Assembly: GCF_021018745.1 (NCBI RefSeq)
Contig: NZ_CP063845.1
Span: 3,286,001-3,350,000 of the forward strand
Origin: Gloeobacter morelensis MG652769
GTDB taxonomy: Bacteria; Cyanobacteriota; Cyanobacteriia; Gloeobacterales; Gloeobacteraceae
Length of the DNA stretch: 64,000 nt
Direction of reading: 5' to 3'
The translations under genes and the position numbers were made by a program. Shown here piece after piece: positions 10,001-18,076 of the stretch (the stretch's first letter is position 1; every line of letters starts with the position of its first letter). Under the pieces are notes generated by a model. That model saw only the letters and a program-made list of their open reading frames with translations. It was not told the origin of the DNA and did no database searches.

Positions 10001-11777
10001 AGCGGGTGAGATCGCCCTTGGTCACCGCCGTGGCCACCTCGGCGATGGCGCGCACCTGGGTGGTGAGGTTGGCCGCCAGTTCGTTGACGTTGTCGGTCAG
10101 ATCGCGCCAGGTGCCCGAGGCGCCGGGCACGCGCGCCTGGCCGCCCAGTTTGCCTTCGATGCCCACCTCGCGCGCCACGGTGGTGACCTGGTCGGCAAAA
10201 GTGGCGAGCGTATCGATCATCTCGTTGATCGTCTCAGCCAGGGTCTCGATTTCGCCTTTGGCCTCCAGGACGAGCTTGCGCTTAAGATCGCCCCCCGCCA
10301 CCGCCGTCACGATCCGGGCGATGCCGCGCACCTGGGAAGTGAGGTTGCCGGCCATCGAGTTGACGTTGTCGGTCAGATCCTTCCAGGTGCCCGCTACGCC
10401 GGTCACCTGCGCCTGGCCGCCGAGTTTGCCTTCGGTGCCCACCTCGCGCGCCACGCGGGTGACCTCCGAAGCGAACGAATTGAGCTGGTCGACCATCGTG
10501 TTGATCGTGTTTTTGAGATCGAGGATCTCGCCTTTGACGTCGACGGTGATTTTCTTGGACAAATCGCCGCCCGCCACCGCTTTTGTGACTTCTGCAATGT
10601 TGCGCACCTGGGAAGTCAAGTTACCCGCCATCGAGTTGACGTTGTCGGTCAGATCCTTCCAGGTGCCCCCGACGCCGCGCACATAGGCCTGGCCGCCGAG
10701 TTTGCCTTCGGTGCCCACCTCGCGCGCCACGCGGGTGACCTCCGAGGCGAACGAATTGAGCTGGTCGACCATCGTGTTGATCGTGTTTTTCAGCTCAAGA
10801 ATTTCACCTTTGACCTCGACGGTGATTTTCTTGGATAGATCGCCGCCCGCCACCGCCGTGGTCACTTCTGCAATGTTGCGCACCTGGGCGGTCAGCGAGC
10901 CGGCCATCGAATTGACGTTGTCGGTCAGATCCTTCCAGGTGCCCGCCACCCCCCGCACCTCCGCCTGCACGCCCAGTTTGCCCTCAGAGCCCACCTCGCG
11001 CGCCACGCGGGTGACTTCTGAGGCAAACGAATTGAGCTGGTCGACCATCGTGTTGATCGTGTTTTTGAGATCGAGGATCTCGCCTTTGACCTCGACGGTG
11101 ATTTTCTTGGATAGATCGCCGCTCGCCACCGCCGTGGTCACCTCCGCGATGTTGCGCACCTGGGAGGTCAAACTCCCCGCCATGAAGTTGACGTTGTCGG
11201 TCAGATCCTTCCAGGTGCCCGCCACCCCCCGCACCTCGGCCTGCACGCCCAGCTTGCCCTCGGTGCCTACCTCGCGCGCCACGCGGGTGACCTCTGAGGC
11301 AAAAGAACCGAGTTGCTCAACCATGACATTGACGATCTGAGCTGTCTGCAAAAACTCGCCCTGCAGCGGTCGGCCGTCCAGTTCGGTGGGAATGCGCTGC
11401 GAGAGATCGCCGTTGGCCACCGCCCGGATGACGCGGGTGGTCTCGGTGGTAGGTTGGGCCAGATCGGTGATCAGGGTGTTGATGGACTCGACGCAGAATG
11501 TCCAGGCGCCCGCAGCATCGTTTAGAGCAACGCGCTGGTTGACCTTGCCTTCCTTGCCGACCGCATTGCCCACCCGGCTCAATTCGACGCTCAAGTGCTC
11601 GTTGAGGGCAATGATCTCATTGAGTGTGGCGGCGATTTCGCTGCTGGTGCCTGTCCCTTCTGTGGGCATGCGCACCGAAAAATTGCCGCTTTTGACGGCA
11701 GCAAGCGTTCCGAGCAGTTGATCGAGATCCAGAGAGGCCGATTCGGCTTTGGCTTTTTTGCGGCTGACTGCGGGCAT
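7062..11777 (-). CDS. Giant poly-HAMP hybrid histidine kinase with three receivers
   Basis: A 1571-residue cytosolic hybrid kinase resembling the fungal group III (Nik1/Os-1) layout. The first 620 or so residues alternate canonical HAMP units (for example [19 protein letters not shown]) with divergent ones ([15 protein letters not shown], then [15 protein letters not shown]). A GAF-like domain follows at about 640-785, a coiled coil rich in Gln and Glu at about 790-885, HisKA with His near 896 ([10 protein letters not shown]), HATPase_c ([17 protein letters not shown]), then three receivers with [22 protein letters not shown] and [11 protein letters not shown]. No membrane helix is visible, so poly-HAMP is probably the sensor, as in osmosensing homologues. 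AAGGA lies six bases before the ATG. Confidence 0.9.
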   Translation of the reverse strand: MPAVSRKKAKAESASLDLDQLLGTLAAVKSGNFSVRMPTEGTGTSSEIAATLNEIIALNEHLSVELSRVGNAVGKEGKVNQRVALNDAAGAWTFCVESINTLITDLAQPTTETTRVIRAVANGDLSQRIPTELDGRPLQGEFLQTAQIVNVMVEQLGSFASEVTRVAREVGTEGKLGVQAEVRGVAGTWKDLTDNVNFMAGSLTSQVRNIAEVTTAVASGDLSKKITVEVKGEILDLKNTINTMVDQLNSFASEVTRVAREVGSEGKLGVQAEVRGVAGTWKDLTDNVNSMAGSLTAQVRNIAEVTTAVAGGDLSKKITVEVKGEILELKNTINTMVDQLNSFASEVTRVAREVGTEGKLGGQAYVRGVGGTWKDLTDNVNSMAGNLTSQVRNIAEVTKAVAGGDLSKKITVDVKGEILDLKNTINTMVDQLNSFASEVTRVAREVGTEGKLGGQAQVTGVAGTWKDLTDNVNSMAGNLTSQVRGIARIVTAVAGGDLKRKLVLEAKGEIETLAETINEMIDTLATFADQVTTVAREVGIEGKLGGQARVPGASGTWRDLTDNVNELAANLTTQVRAIAEVATAVTKGDLTRSIAVEAQGEVAILKDNINQMIANLRETTQKNTEQDWLKTNLAKFTRVLQGQRDLEAVSRLILSELAPLVSAQHGVFYLMDSAENRPCLKLLSTYAYRERKRLANWFFLGEGLVGQCALEKERILLTDVPGDYIKISSGLGEAAPFNIVVLPVLFEGQVTAVIELASFRSFSEIHLTFLDQLTESIAIVLNTIAASMRTEQLLKQSQSLAEELQSQQTELTDTNKRLEQQANSLQASEERLKSQQEELQQTNEQLQEKARLLSIQNKEVERKNREIEQARQSVEEKARQLALTSKYKSEFLANMSHELRTPLNSLLILARLLSDNAEGNLSEKQVEYGRTIHSAGADLLGLINDILDLAKIESGTMSVEIEQMHFADLRSQMERIFRQVANDRGLEFAVECAANLPRAMLTDPKRLQQVLKNLLSNAFKFTALGSVTLRVEMATGGWDLASESLNRASGVVAFSVIDTGIGIAPDKQRVIFEAFQQADGSTSRKYGGTGLGLSISREIARLLGGEIQLKSEPDRGSTFTLFLPLDAPLPGYSAGDWALFALPEPVGVTRERAAAAAMERGWRSRAELNDDRDNLEPEDRVLLIIEDDANFARILCDLARTHGFKAVVALGSETGLAAARDLQPHAVLLDIHLPGMDGWTVLDRLKHDPATRHIPVHLLSVDDAGQRGLQSGAVACLKKPVDSEQMADIFARMHAFADRKVKNLLVIEDDEAQRTSIVELIGGGDVRSQAVATAQEALALLQSEPFDCVVLDLGLPDADGQALLGQIKGSADPWNLPVIVYTGRDLTPQQERDLKRRVEAVIVKGERSAERLLDETARFMHRVQAELPAPQRQIIEQLRHSGSILAGRKVLIVDDDVRNIFALTSALEREGMQVLYAENGSDGIALLERTPGIDMVLMDVMMPGMDGYEATAAIRRQARFKELPIVALTAKAMRGDREKCLEAGASDYITKPVDTEQLLSLLRVWLSRREH
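9990..11280 (-). repeat. Tandem 276-bp repeats encoding the poly-HAMP array
   Basis: Inside the large kinase gene the block GACGTTGTCGGTCAGATC recurs near 10086, 10362, 10638, 10914 and 11190, a strict 276-bp (92-codon) period. Each unit encodes one canonical plus one divergent HAMP. The three central units are nearly identical at DNA level, which suggests recent duplication or ongoing gene conversion and makes the array prone to copy-number change. Boundaries are approximate. Confidence 0.85.
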
Positions 11778-11987
11778 GGCTTTCCTTCAGCGTCCGTGAG
11801 GCGATCACTAAAATAGTGCACAGCAAGCCGGCAAAGTACCCGCGACTTATGGGCGTTGCGCCGAAGTCAGGCGACCGTCCAGGTTGCGAAAAACGCTACA
11901 AGCTCACAGAGTTTATCGACGATCGATCCGTTTGAAATCCGCCCGTGGATAGAAATTCTGGTCCCTCAGCCGTTTGGAGTGCGTAGG

Positions 11988-14804
11988 TTACTTCGCCTCC
12001 AGCCAGTTGGGACCGGCGTTGAGTTCGACTTTGAGGGGCACCAGCAGGTCGAGGGCATTTTCCATCCCGGAGCGGATCAACGGTTCGACCTCGGGCCGCT
12101 CCTCGGGGGGCATCTCGAAGACCAGTTCGTCGTGCACCTGCAGCAACAGCCGGGTGCGGCGGCCTGCGAGGGTTTTCTCAAGCCGCACCATGGCGATTTT
12201 GATGATGTCGGCGGCGGTGCCCTGGATGGGGGCGTTGAAGGCAGCGCGCAAAGCCCCCTCGCGGTCGCGCTGATTGAGTTGGCCGAGTCCCCGAAAGTAG
12301 CGGCGCCGTCCCAGCAGGGTCTCGACGTACCCTTGCTCAACGGCCATCCGGCGGGTCTGCTCCATAAAACTAAACACCGCCGGGTAGCGCCGGTAGAACG
12401 CTTTGATAAAATCCTCCGCCTCGGCGGCGCTCACCCCCGTTTCACGGGCGAAGCGGCGCGCTCCCATGCCGTAGACGACACCGTAGTTGATGATCTTGGC
12501 GAGGCGCCGCTCTTCGGAGGTGACCTCCTCGCGGCCCAGCAGCAGCCGGGCGGTGAGGGTGTGCACGTCGCCCCCGCTCTGGAACGCTTCGAGGAGCACC
12601 GGCTCCTGCGTCAGGTGCGCCAGGATGCGCAGCTCAATTTGCGAGTAGTCGGCCGCCACCAACAGCCACCCCGGCTCCGGGACAAAGCCCCGGCGGATGC
12701 GCCGCGAAAAGGACGTGCGCACCGGAATATTCTGCAAGTTGGGGTTGGAACTGGAGAGGCGACCGGTCGTAGTCACCGTCTGGTTGAAGTCGGTGTGCAC
12801 CCGGTCGGTGCGCGGGTCGACCAGCAAAGGCAGTGCGTCGACGTAGGTGGATTTGAGCTTGGCGAGGGTGCGATAGCTCAAAATCGCTTCGACGATTGGG
12901 TGGTCGTCGCGCAGCTTCTCGAGCACCGCCGCGTCGGTGGAGTAGCCCAGCGAAGTCTTGCGGCTTTTTTTGGCATTGAGGCCAAGTTTGTTAAAGAGCA
13001 AGTCGCTCAGTTGTTTGGGAGAACCCAGGTTGAATTTGCTGCCCGCCAGGGTGTAGGCCTCCTGTTCGAGCAACTCCAGGTCGCGGTCGAGTTCTTGGGC
13101 CAACTCGCCCAGGTAGGCTTTGTCGATGCGGATGCCCCGCTCCTCCATGCGCGCGAGCACCGGCTCCAGGGGCACCTCGATCTCCTTGAAGATGCCCGCC
13201 AGGCGCGGGTCTTCGTCGAGCTTCGCCTGCAGCACCGGCACCAGCCGCAGGGTGACGGCGGCGTCCTCGCCGCAGTAGCGGCTCACCGCCGCGATCTCCA
13301 CCGCGTCGATGGTCTGACCCTTGGGCACGAGCGCCTCGTAGGAGCCCATGGTGATTTGCAAGTGATTCTGGGCGAGGGTCGTGAGGTTGTGCTTGCCCTC
13401 CGGGTCAAGGACGTAGCTTGCGAGCATCGGATCGAAGGCGATGCCCGCCAGGGCGACCCCGTAGTTGCGCAGCACCAGCCAGTCGTACTTGGCGTTCTGC
13501 AGCACCTTGGGCCGCTCGCTGTCCTGCCAATAGGGCGTCAGGGCCGCCACGACCGCGTCGGTTTGCAGGTTGGGGCCTTGCAGGTGGGCCAGGGGCAAAT
13601 AGTAAGCCACTCCCGGTTCCCAGGCGCAACCGATCCCCACCAATCGGGCGTGGCGCGGATCGAGGTTGTTGGTCTCAGTATCCCAGGCCACCAGGCCATC
13701 CTGGGCAAGTAGCGCGCCGAGAAAAGCTTGGAAAGCCTCGGCAGTCTGCACGACGCGCACCTCCAGATCCATGGGGACGCTCGGGGCAAAGTCGAACCAC
13801 AGCTCGTCCGCGCTGGCGGTACCCACGCCGGTCAGCGGATTGTCGGCCTCCTCGTTCAATGCCGCCGGGCGCGCGGACGGGGTGCCGCCAAAACTGCGCT
13901 GCAACCGCTGCAACTGGCGCAAAAACGACCGAAATTCGAGTTTTTCGAGCAGCGGCGCCACGCGCTCGGCGTCGAAGCCGACCAATCGGCAGGCCTCAAA
14001 ATCGACGACCAGCGGCACGTTCGTCTCGATGGTGGCCATCCAGTAGGAGTGGCGGGCGTCCTCGACCCCTTCTTTGAGCTTTTTGCCCAGCGCGCCGGGG
14101 ATCGTGTCCACCGCTTCGATGAGCCGGGTAAGCGAGCCGTACTCTTCGAGCAACCTGACGGCGCCCTTGGCACCGATGCCGCGTACCCCGGGGATGCGGT
14201 CGGAACTGTCGCCGCACAGGGCCTTGTAATCGACCACCTGCCGGGGGGCGATCCCGAGCTTCTCTTTGACCTGGGCGGGGCCGAATTCTTCGGTGCCGGT
14301 GCGCGTATTCTGGTGCAGTACGCGGATCGAGCCACCCGGAGCGCCCTCGTCGGTGATGAGCTGAAATAAATCTTGATCGCCGCTTAAGATCTTGACGTCA
14401 TAACCCTGGCCGGCTCCATGCACCGCCAGAGTCCCGATCAGATCGTCCGCTTCGTAGCCCGGCAACTCGAACTGGGGCAGGTCGAGGGCGGTGAGAATCT
14501 CGCGCAAATTCTGCAGATCGTCGATAAATTCATCCGGGGTCTCGGCGCGGCCGGACTTGTAGGTGGCATCGACTTCGTGGCGAAAAGTCGGCATGCGCGT
14601 ATCGAAGGCCACCGCCACCATCGACGGCTTGTCGCGCTCGATGGCGTCGAGCAACAGTTTCAAAAAGCCGAACGAGACACTCGTGGGGGTGCCGCCGGAG
14701 GTGCGCAGGCCGGTCTCGCCGCCGCGCACGTAGGCGAAGTAGGCACGGTAGGCCAAAGAGTGACCGTCCACCAACAGCAACACCGGCGCGCTCGAATCTG
14801 GCAT
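11988..14804 (-). CDS. polA: DNA polymerase I
   Basis: A 938-residue family A polymerase with all three domains. The 5' nuclease occupies about 1-300 (VDGHSLAYRAYFA, GYEADDLIGTLA, LSGDQDLFQL, GVRGIGAKGAVRLL). The 3'-5' exonuclease begins near 370 and keeps the catalytic acidic motif (WDTETNNLDP), so proofreading looks intact, unlike in many Gram-positive or Thermus enzymes. The polymerase domain shows motif A DYSQIELRILAH near 717, motif B RLAKIINYGVVYGMG and motif C VHDELVFE near 893. It acts in Okazaki fragment maturation and excision repair. It is a single-gene unit whose 3' end faces the start of the poly-HAMP kinase across a 210-bp spacer. Confidence 0.95.
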   Translation of the reverse strand: MPDSSAPVLLLVDGHSLAYRAYFAYVRGGETGLRTSGGTPTSVSFGFLKLLLDAIERDKPSMVAVAFDTRMPTFRHEVDATYKSGRAETPDEFIDDLQNLREILTALDLPQFELPGYEADDLIGTLAVHGAGQGYDVKILSGDQDLFQLITDEGAPGGSIRVLHQNTRTGTEEFGPAQVKEKLGIAPRQVVDYKALCGDSSDRIPGVRGIGAKGAVRLLEEYGSLTRLIEAVDTIPGALGKKLKEGVEDARHSYWMATIETNVPLVVDFEACRLVGFDAERVAPLLEKLEFRSFLRQLQRLQRSFGGTPSARPAALNEEADNPLTGVGTASADELWFDFAPSVPMDLEVRVVQTAEAFQAFLGALLAQDGLVAWDTETNNLDPRHARLVGIGCAWEPGVAYYLPLAHLQGPNLQTDAVVAALTPYWQDSERPKVLQNAKYDWLVLRNYGVALAGIAFDPMLASYVLDPEGKHNLTTLAQNHLQITMGSYEALVPKGQTIDAVEIAAVSRYCGEDAAVTLRLVPVLQAKLDEDPRLAGIFKEIEVPLEPVLARMEERGIRIDKAYLGELAQELDRDLELLEQEAYTLAGSKFNLGSPKQLSDLLFNKLGLNAKKSRKTSLGYSTDAAVLEKLRDDHPIVEAILSYRTLAKLKSTYVDALPLLVDPRTDRVHTDFNQTVTTTGRLSSSNPNLQNIPVRTSFSRRIRRGFVPEPGWLLVAADYSQIELRILAHLTQEPVLLEAFQSGGDVHTLTARLLLGREEVTSEERRLAKIINYGVVYGMGARRFARETGVSAAEAEDFIKAFYRRYPAVFSFMEQTRRMAVEQGYVETLLGRRRYFRGLGQLNQRDREGALRAAFNAPIQGTAADIIKIAMVRLEKTLAGRRTRLLLQVHDELVFEMPPEERPEVEPLIRSGMENALDLLVPLKVELNAGPNWLEAK

Positions 14805-14875
14805 GGCTTGAGAACAAGTGTCGCCAACCAGTCTGGCATATCAGGTGCCAGGTGCCAGGGTGCCCCTACTGACAC

Positions 14876-15646
14876 CTACTTGCGATGCTGCCCAGGAAAG
14901 TGATCGATGTGCGCCCGGCCCTCGAAGATAAGCTGCTGGTTGCGGATGCGCAGGCGGTGCACGCGCAGGGTCGCCCCATCCAGGTTGAACTTGTCGAGAT
15001 CCATAATCCGATTGAACTGGGCTACGAACAGATGGCCCAACTGGCAGGCCTCCTCGCTTTGGCCTTCAAAGTCGGTTTGATCGAGCACGATGCGGCGCTG
15101 CTCTTCGGTGGCGAGGTGGGCCTTGAAGCGCAGCGGCTCGCTGCGCCCCGATTGCTCGAAGACAATTTCGGTCTTGAAATCCATCCAGTTGTCATCCAGC
15201 AACTGCACCCGCGTCTGGCGGATGGCGAGCGTCTCGTCGCCGCCCTCGACGCGCATGCCCCGCATCTTCGAGAGCACCAGCGGCGCCTCGAAGGCGGTGT
15301 TGATGTCCTCCTCGCGCAGCACCACCGAAGCGATGGCCTCGGTGGGCCGTTGCAGGCGCACCCGCCCCCCCAGCATCGCGCCGAGGTCGACGGCGATCGC
15401 GTCGGTGTCGACGCGCAGGCTCTCGACGCGAAACTGGTTTTTGATCACCATGCCGCGCCCGCGCAGGTTGAAGCTGTCGATCGCCCCCTGCAGGAGCTTG
15501 GACATCGGCTGGCAATAGATGCCAATCTGCAGATCCTCAACTTTGCTGAGAAGCGCGCGGATCGCTGCCGCCACCACCGAGTTGATCAGCTGCTCGCCGG
15601 CGTCGGCGCGGCCGCCGGCTGCCGGAAACGGAAATGGGAGCATCAT
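14876..15646 (-). CDS. DUF2993 family protein
   Basis: A 256-residue protein that matches the DUF2993 (LmeA-like) family common in cyanobacteria and actinobacteria. Visible features are GEQLINSVVAAAIRALLSKV near the N-terminus, LLQGAIDSFNLRGRGMVIK, and a beta-rich body with repeated LR and V-x-L-R-E patterns. Members are thought to be lipid-associated tubular proteins, but function here is unknown. The frame stays open far upstream across the porin region. ATG at 15646 (a double ATG) is chosen because protein similarity starts there and everything upstream is antisense to the SLH porin. It is divergent from the porin, with 234 bp between the starts. Confidence 0.75.
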   Translation of the reverse strand: MMLPFPFPAAGGRADAGEQLINSVVAAAIRALLSKVEDLQIGIYCQPMSKLLQGAIDSFNLRGRGMVIKNQFRVESLRVDTDAIAVDLGAMLGGRVRLQRPTEAIASVVLREEDINTAFEAPLVLSKMRGMRVEGGDETLAIRQTRVQLLDDNWMDFKTEIVFEQSGRSEPLRFKAHLATEEQRRIVLDQTDFEGQSEEACQLGHLFVAQFNRIMDLDKFNLDGATLRVHRLRIRNQQLIFEGRAHIDHFPGQHRK

Positions 15647-15880
15647 AAGTTCTCTGTCACAGGGCAAGGGAAGACGGCAGTCCCTCATACGCATCCTATT
15701 ACAAAACTTTACGGCGTCAAAACCGCCGTTGCGCTCCCTTCCTGTAGGTGTAATGATGCCTATGAGCCTTCCACCTGTGAAGCTTTGGAAGATCTTGCGT
15801 CGGAATCGGCGTTGTGTAGTAGCATCGTTGAAGGCTGGAAAAGGTGTGTTCTGGCTCTGTGCTTTGTGAGGAGTATGAAA

Positions 15881-17635
15881 ATGCGAAAGCCAAGCTTGCT
15901 TGCTGGAACGATAGGGCTTCTGACCCTCCTGGGTCTGGCCGGTCCGGCGCTTGCGGAACCTTCCGACACCCAACAGATCGACCAGTACCTGCAGCAGGGT
16001 ATGGGAGATTCCGTCGCTCAAGTCAACTCGGTCTCCGAACTGACCGACGTTGATCCCAACTCCTGGGCCTTCCAGGCGCTCAAATCCGTCGTCGAGCGCT
16101 TCGGCTGCCTCGAGGGTTATCCCAATAAAACGTACCTGGGCAACCGCCCAACCTCGCGCTATGAGTTTGCCGCCGGTCTGAACGCCTGCCTTGAGAAGGT
16201 CAACGAACTGATTACCGCGTCGACCGCCGACAAGGCCACCAAAGAAGACCTGGCCACGCTGCAGCGCCTTCAAGAAGAATTCCGCAACGAACTGGCCGCC
16301 CTGCGCGGTCGCGTCGATGCCCTGGAGGCCAAGACCAAGGACATCGAATCGAAGCTGTTCAACGTCAACTCCAAGTTGGACGCCTCGGTGGTCATGGCGG
16401 CCACGATCGGCGGCGGCGACACCAGCAAGTTCTTCTTCACGCCGGTACCGGTGGGTGTGGGTCCGTCCTACGGCGACTCGCAGTTTTCCCGCTTCGTTGC
16501 CACCGGCGACGCCAACGCTCCGGCAACTGCGCTGCCCTCCCGCGCCCTCGGTGAAGCCAACGCCAGCTTTACCGCCCGCACCAGCCTCAACATCCGCGCC
16601 ACCTTCACGGGCACCGACGAATTGCTCGTGCGCATGCGCGGCGTCGCTGGCCAGGATCTGGGTGCGGTCTTCCAGGGCATCGCGAGCGGCCTGGGCACCC
16701 AATTTTATGCCCTCGGCCCCGGCAACAACGCCTACGACGGTTCGACCGTCGGCGGCGGCGTCGACGGTCGCGCCCCGGTCTCCTTCGACAAGATTCGCTA
16801 CACGACCAACCTGTTTAGCGATTCGTTCCGAATCTTCGTCGGACCGCGCATCGACATCTTCGAATTTATCGACACCAACTCCTTCGCCAACAACGAAGAA
16901 GTGGATTTCTCCAGCGGTTTCTTCATCAACAACCCGCTGACGACCTTTATCTTCGCCGGACCCGGCGGCGGCTTCGACTTTCAGATTGGCGACTTCCTGG
17001 CCATCCGCGCCATCTACATCGCCCCCACCGGCGGTGCGGCCGGTACCCGCAGCGGTTCGAGCGTTCCCTTCGGCGGCTCGGGTCTTTTTGGCGGCTCCTA
17101 CACCGCCGTGGGCGAACTGGAAATCAACCCGATCAAGACCGCGTCGATCAAGTTGCAGTACGCCCACTTCCTGGAGCAGGGCGCGGTGCTGGGTACGCTT
17201 CTTAACGGCTCTGGAACCTCCGGCGTGACCGACGTCTACGCAGCCAACGTCGAGTGGGCGATCTTCCCCAGCCTCGCTATCTTCGGCCGCTACGGCTACG
17301 GCAACAGCCGCATCAACGGCGTCGCCTCGACCACCTTCACCGAGATCGAATCGAGCACCTGGCAGGCCGGTTTCGCCCTGCCCGGCCTCTTCGGTCCCGG
17401 CAACACGTTCGCCGCAGCTTACGGCCAGCCCATCCGGGTCAACAGCGGTCAATTCGCCACGGGCCTCTCCTTCGTGCCGAGCGCATCCGAGGGCAACGTC
17501 GAGGTGTTCTACCGCTTCCAGGTCAGCGACCGCCTGAGCCTGACGCCGGACGTGCAGTTCTACATCAACCCGGTCAACTCCAACTCCAACGCCGGGATCA
17601 CGGTGGGCACCATCCGCGCCACCTTCACGTTCTAG
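15881..17635 (+). CDS. SLH-domain outer-membrane porin (OprB type)
   Basis: A 584-residue exported protein. A signal peptide ends at GPALA near residue 26. An SLH domain follows (VSELTDVDPNSWAFQALKS to TSRYEFAAGLNACLEKVN, about 45-105), which anchors to peptidoglycan-linked polysaccharide. Next come a coiled coil (LQRLQEEFRNELAALRGRV) and a long beta-barrel region ending in the C-terminal aromatic IRATFTF, typical of outer-membrane barrels. This SLH plus coiled coil plus barrel layout is the standard cyanobacterial porin. ATG at 15881 is chosen over 15875 because TGAGGAG then sits seven bases upstream. A strong terminator follows at 17651, so the gene is monocistronic and likely highly expressed. 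Confidence 0.93.
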   Translation: MRKPSLLAGTIGLLTLLGLAGPALAEPSDTQQIDQYLQQGMGDSVAQVNSVSELTDVDPNSWAFQALKSVVERFGCLEGYPNKTYLGNRPTSRYEFAAGLNACLEKVNELITASTADKATKEDLATLQRLQEEFRNELAALRGRVDALEAKTKDIESKLFNVNSKLDASVVMAATIGGGDTSKFFFTPVPVGVGPSYGDSQFSRFVATGDANAPATALPSRALGEANASFTARTSLNIRATFTGTDELLVRMRGVAGQDLGAVFQGIASGLGTQFYALGPGNNAYDGSTVGGGVDGRAPVSFDKIRYTTNLFSDSFRIFVGPRIDIFEFIDTNSFANNEEVDFSSGFFINNPLTTFIFAGPGGGFDFQIGDFLAIRAIYIAPTGGAAGTRSGSSVPFGGSGLFGGSYTAVGELEINPIKTASIKLQYAHFLEQGAVLGTLLNGSGTSGVTDVYAANVEWAIFPSLAIFGRYGYGNSRINGVASTTFTEIESSTWQAGFALPGLFGPGNTFAAAYGQPIRVNSGQFATGLSFVPSASEGNVEVFYRFQVSDRLSLTPDVQFYINPVNSNSNAGITVGTIRATFTF

Positions 17636-17650
17636 TCGCCGCCAACGCAC

Positions 17651-17685
17651 AAAAAACCGCCCGGCAGAAATGCCGGGCGGTTTTT
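17651..17685 (+). terminator. Rho-independent terminator after the SLH porin
   Basis: A perfect 15-bp stem (AAAAACCGCCCGGCA with TGCCGGGCGGTTTTT) around a GAAA tetraloop lies 16 bases past the porin stop. The A/T outer stem lets it act in both directions, but only the plus-strand porin needs it here. Confidence 0.93.
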
Positions 17686-17739
17686 GCTATGCACCGGTTC
17701 CTGCGCCATGGCGCCGGGGGGCCGGTATCATGAAGAACT

Positions 17740-18066
17740 ATGACAACACAAACACCTCTACCGCCCGAATCGACCGATTACCCTGCTTCCCGCCGCATCC
17801 TCGCCGGGGTGGGCTGGGGCGTCCTGTGGGGAGGCGGGATCGCCGCGGTGATTTTTCCGCTGGTGGCCGCCAATCTGACTGTGGGTATCTTGCTGGCGCT
17901 GATCATTTTGATCGCCATCGCGATGGGCATCTCGCTGCACTGGAACGCCGCGCGCGAACCCTGCCCCAAATGCGCCACGGTATTTACCGCTACCCCCAGT
18001 GGCGGACGCTGCCCCAGGTGCGGCGAGCGGGTGCGGGTGGTGGATCGCCGCATGGTCAAGATCTGA
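17740..18066 (+). CDS. Small membrane protein with C-terminal zinc ribbon
   Basis: A 108-residue protein of unknown function. Two hydrophobic segments span about residues 20-45 and 48-67. The C-terminal tail carries two cysteine pairs, PCPKC and RCPRCGER, spaced as in a zinc ribbon or rubredoxin-like knuckle. The tail is basic (RVRVVDRRMVK). The protein is probably anchored in the inner membrane with the zinc finger in the cytoplasm. ATG at 17740 follows the porin terminator by about 55 bp, so it has its own promoter. It converges with the sulfatase gene, the two stops lying 10 bp apart. Confidence 0.7.
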   Translation: MTTQTPLPPESTDYPASRRILAGVGWGVLWGGGIAAVIFPLVAANLTVGILLALIILIAIAMGISLHWNAAREPCPKCATVFTATPSGGRCPRCGERVRVVDRRMVKI

Positions 18067-18076
18067 ACCATCTGAG

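Noticed and set aside
9270-10838. Plus-strand open frame opposite the poly-HAMP kinase
   Set aside because: Repetitive only because the kinase repeats are; no start site or family resemblance.
9990-11280. CRISPR-like regular repeats
   Set aside because: Period is 276 bp and in frame with a kinase; there are no short repeats with unique spacers.
11856-13712. Long plus-strand open frame opposite polA
   Set aside because: Composition is typical of the antisense of a GC-rich gene; polA on the other strand has all family motifs.
15647-17650. Minus-strand frame continuing upstream of the DUF2993 gene
   Set aside because: It is antisense to the SLH porin, which has signal peptide, SLH domain and terminator; only the part below 15646 shows family likeness.
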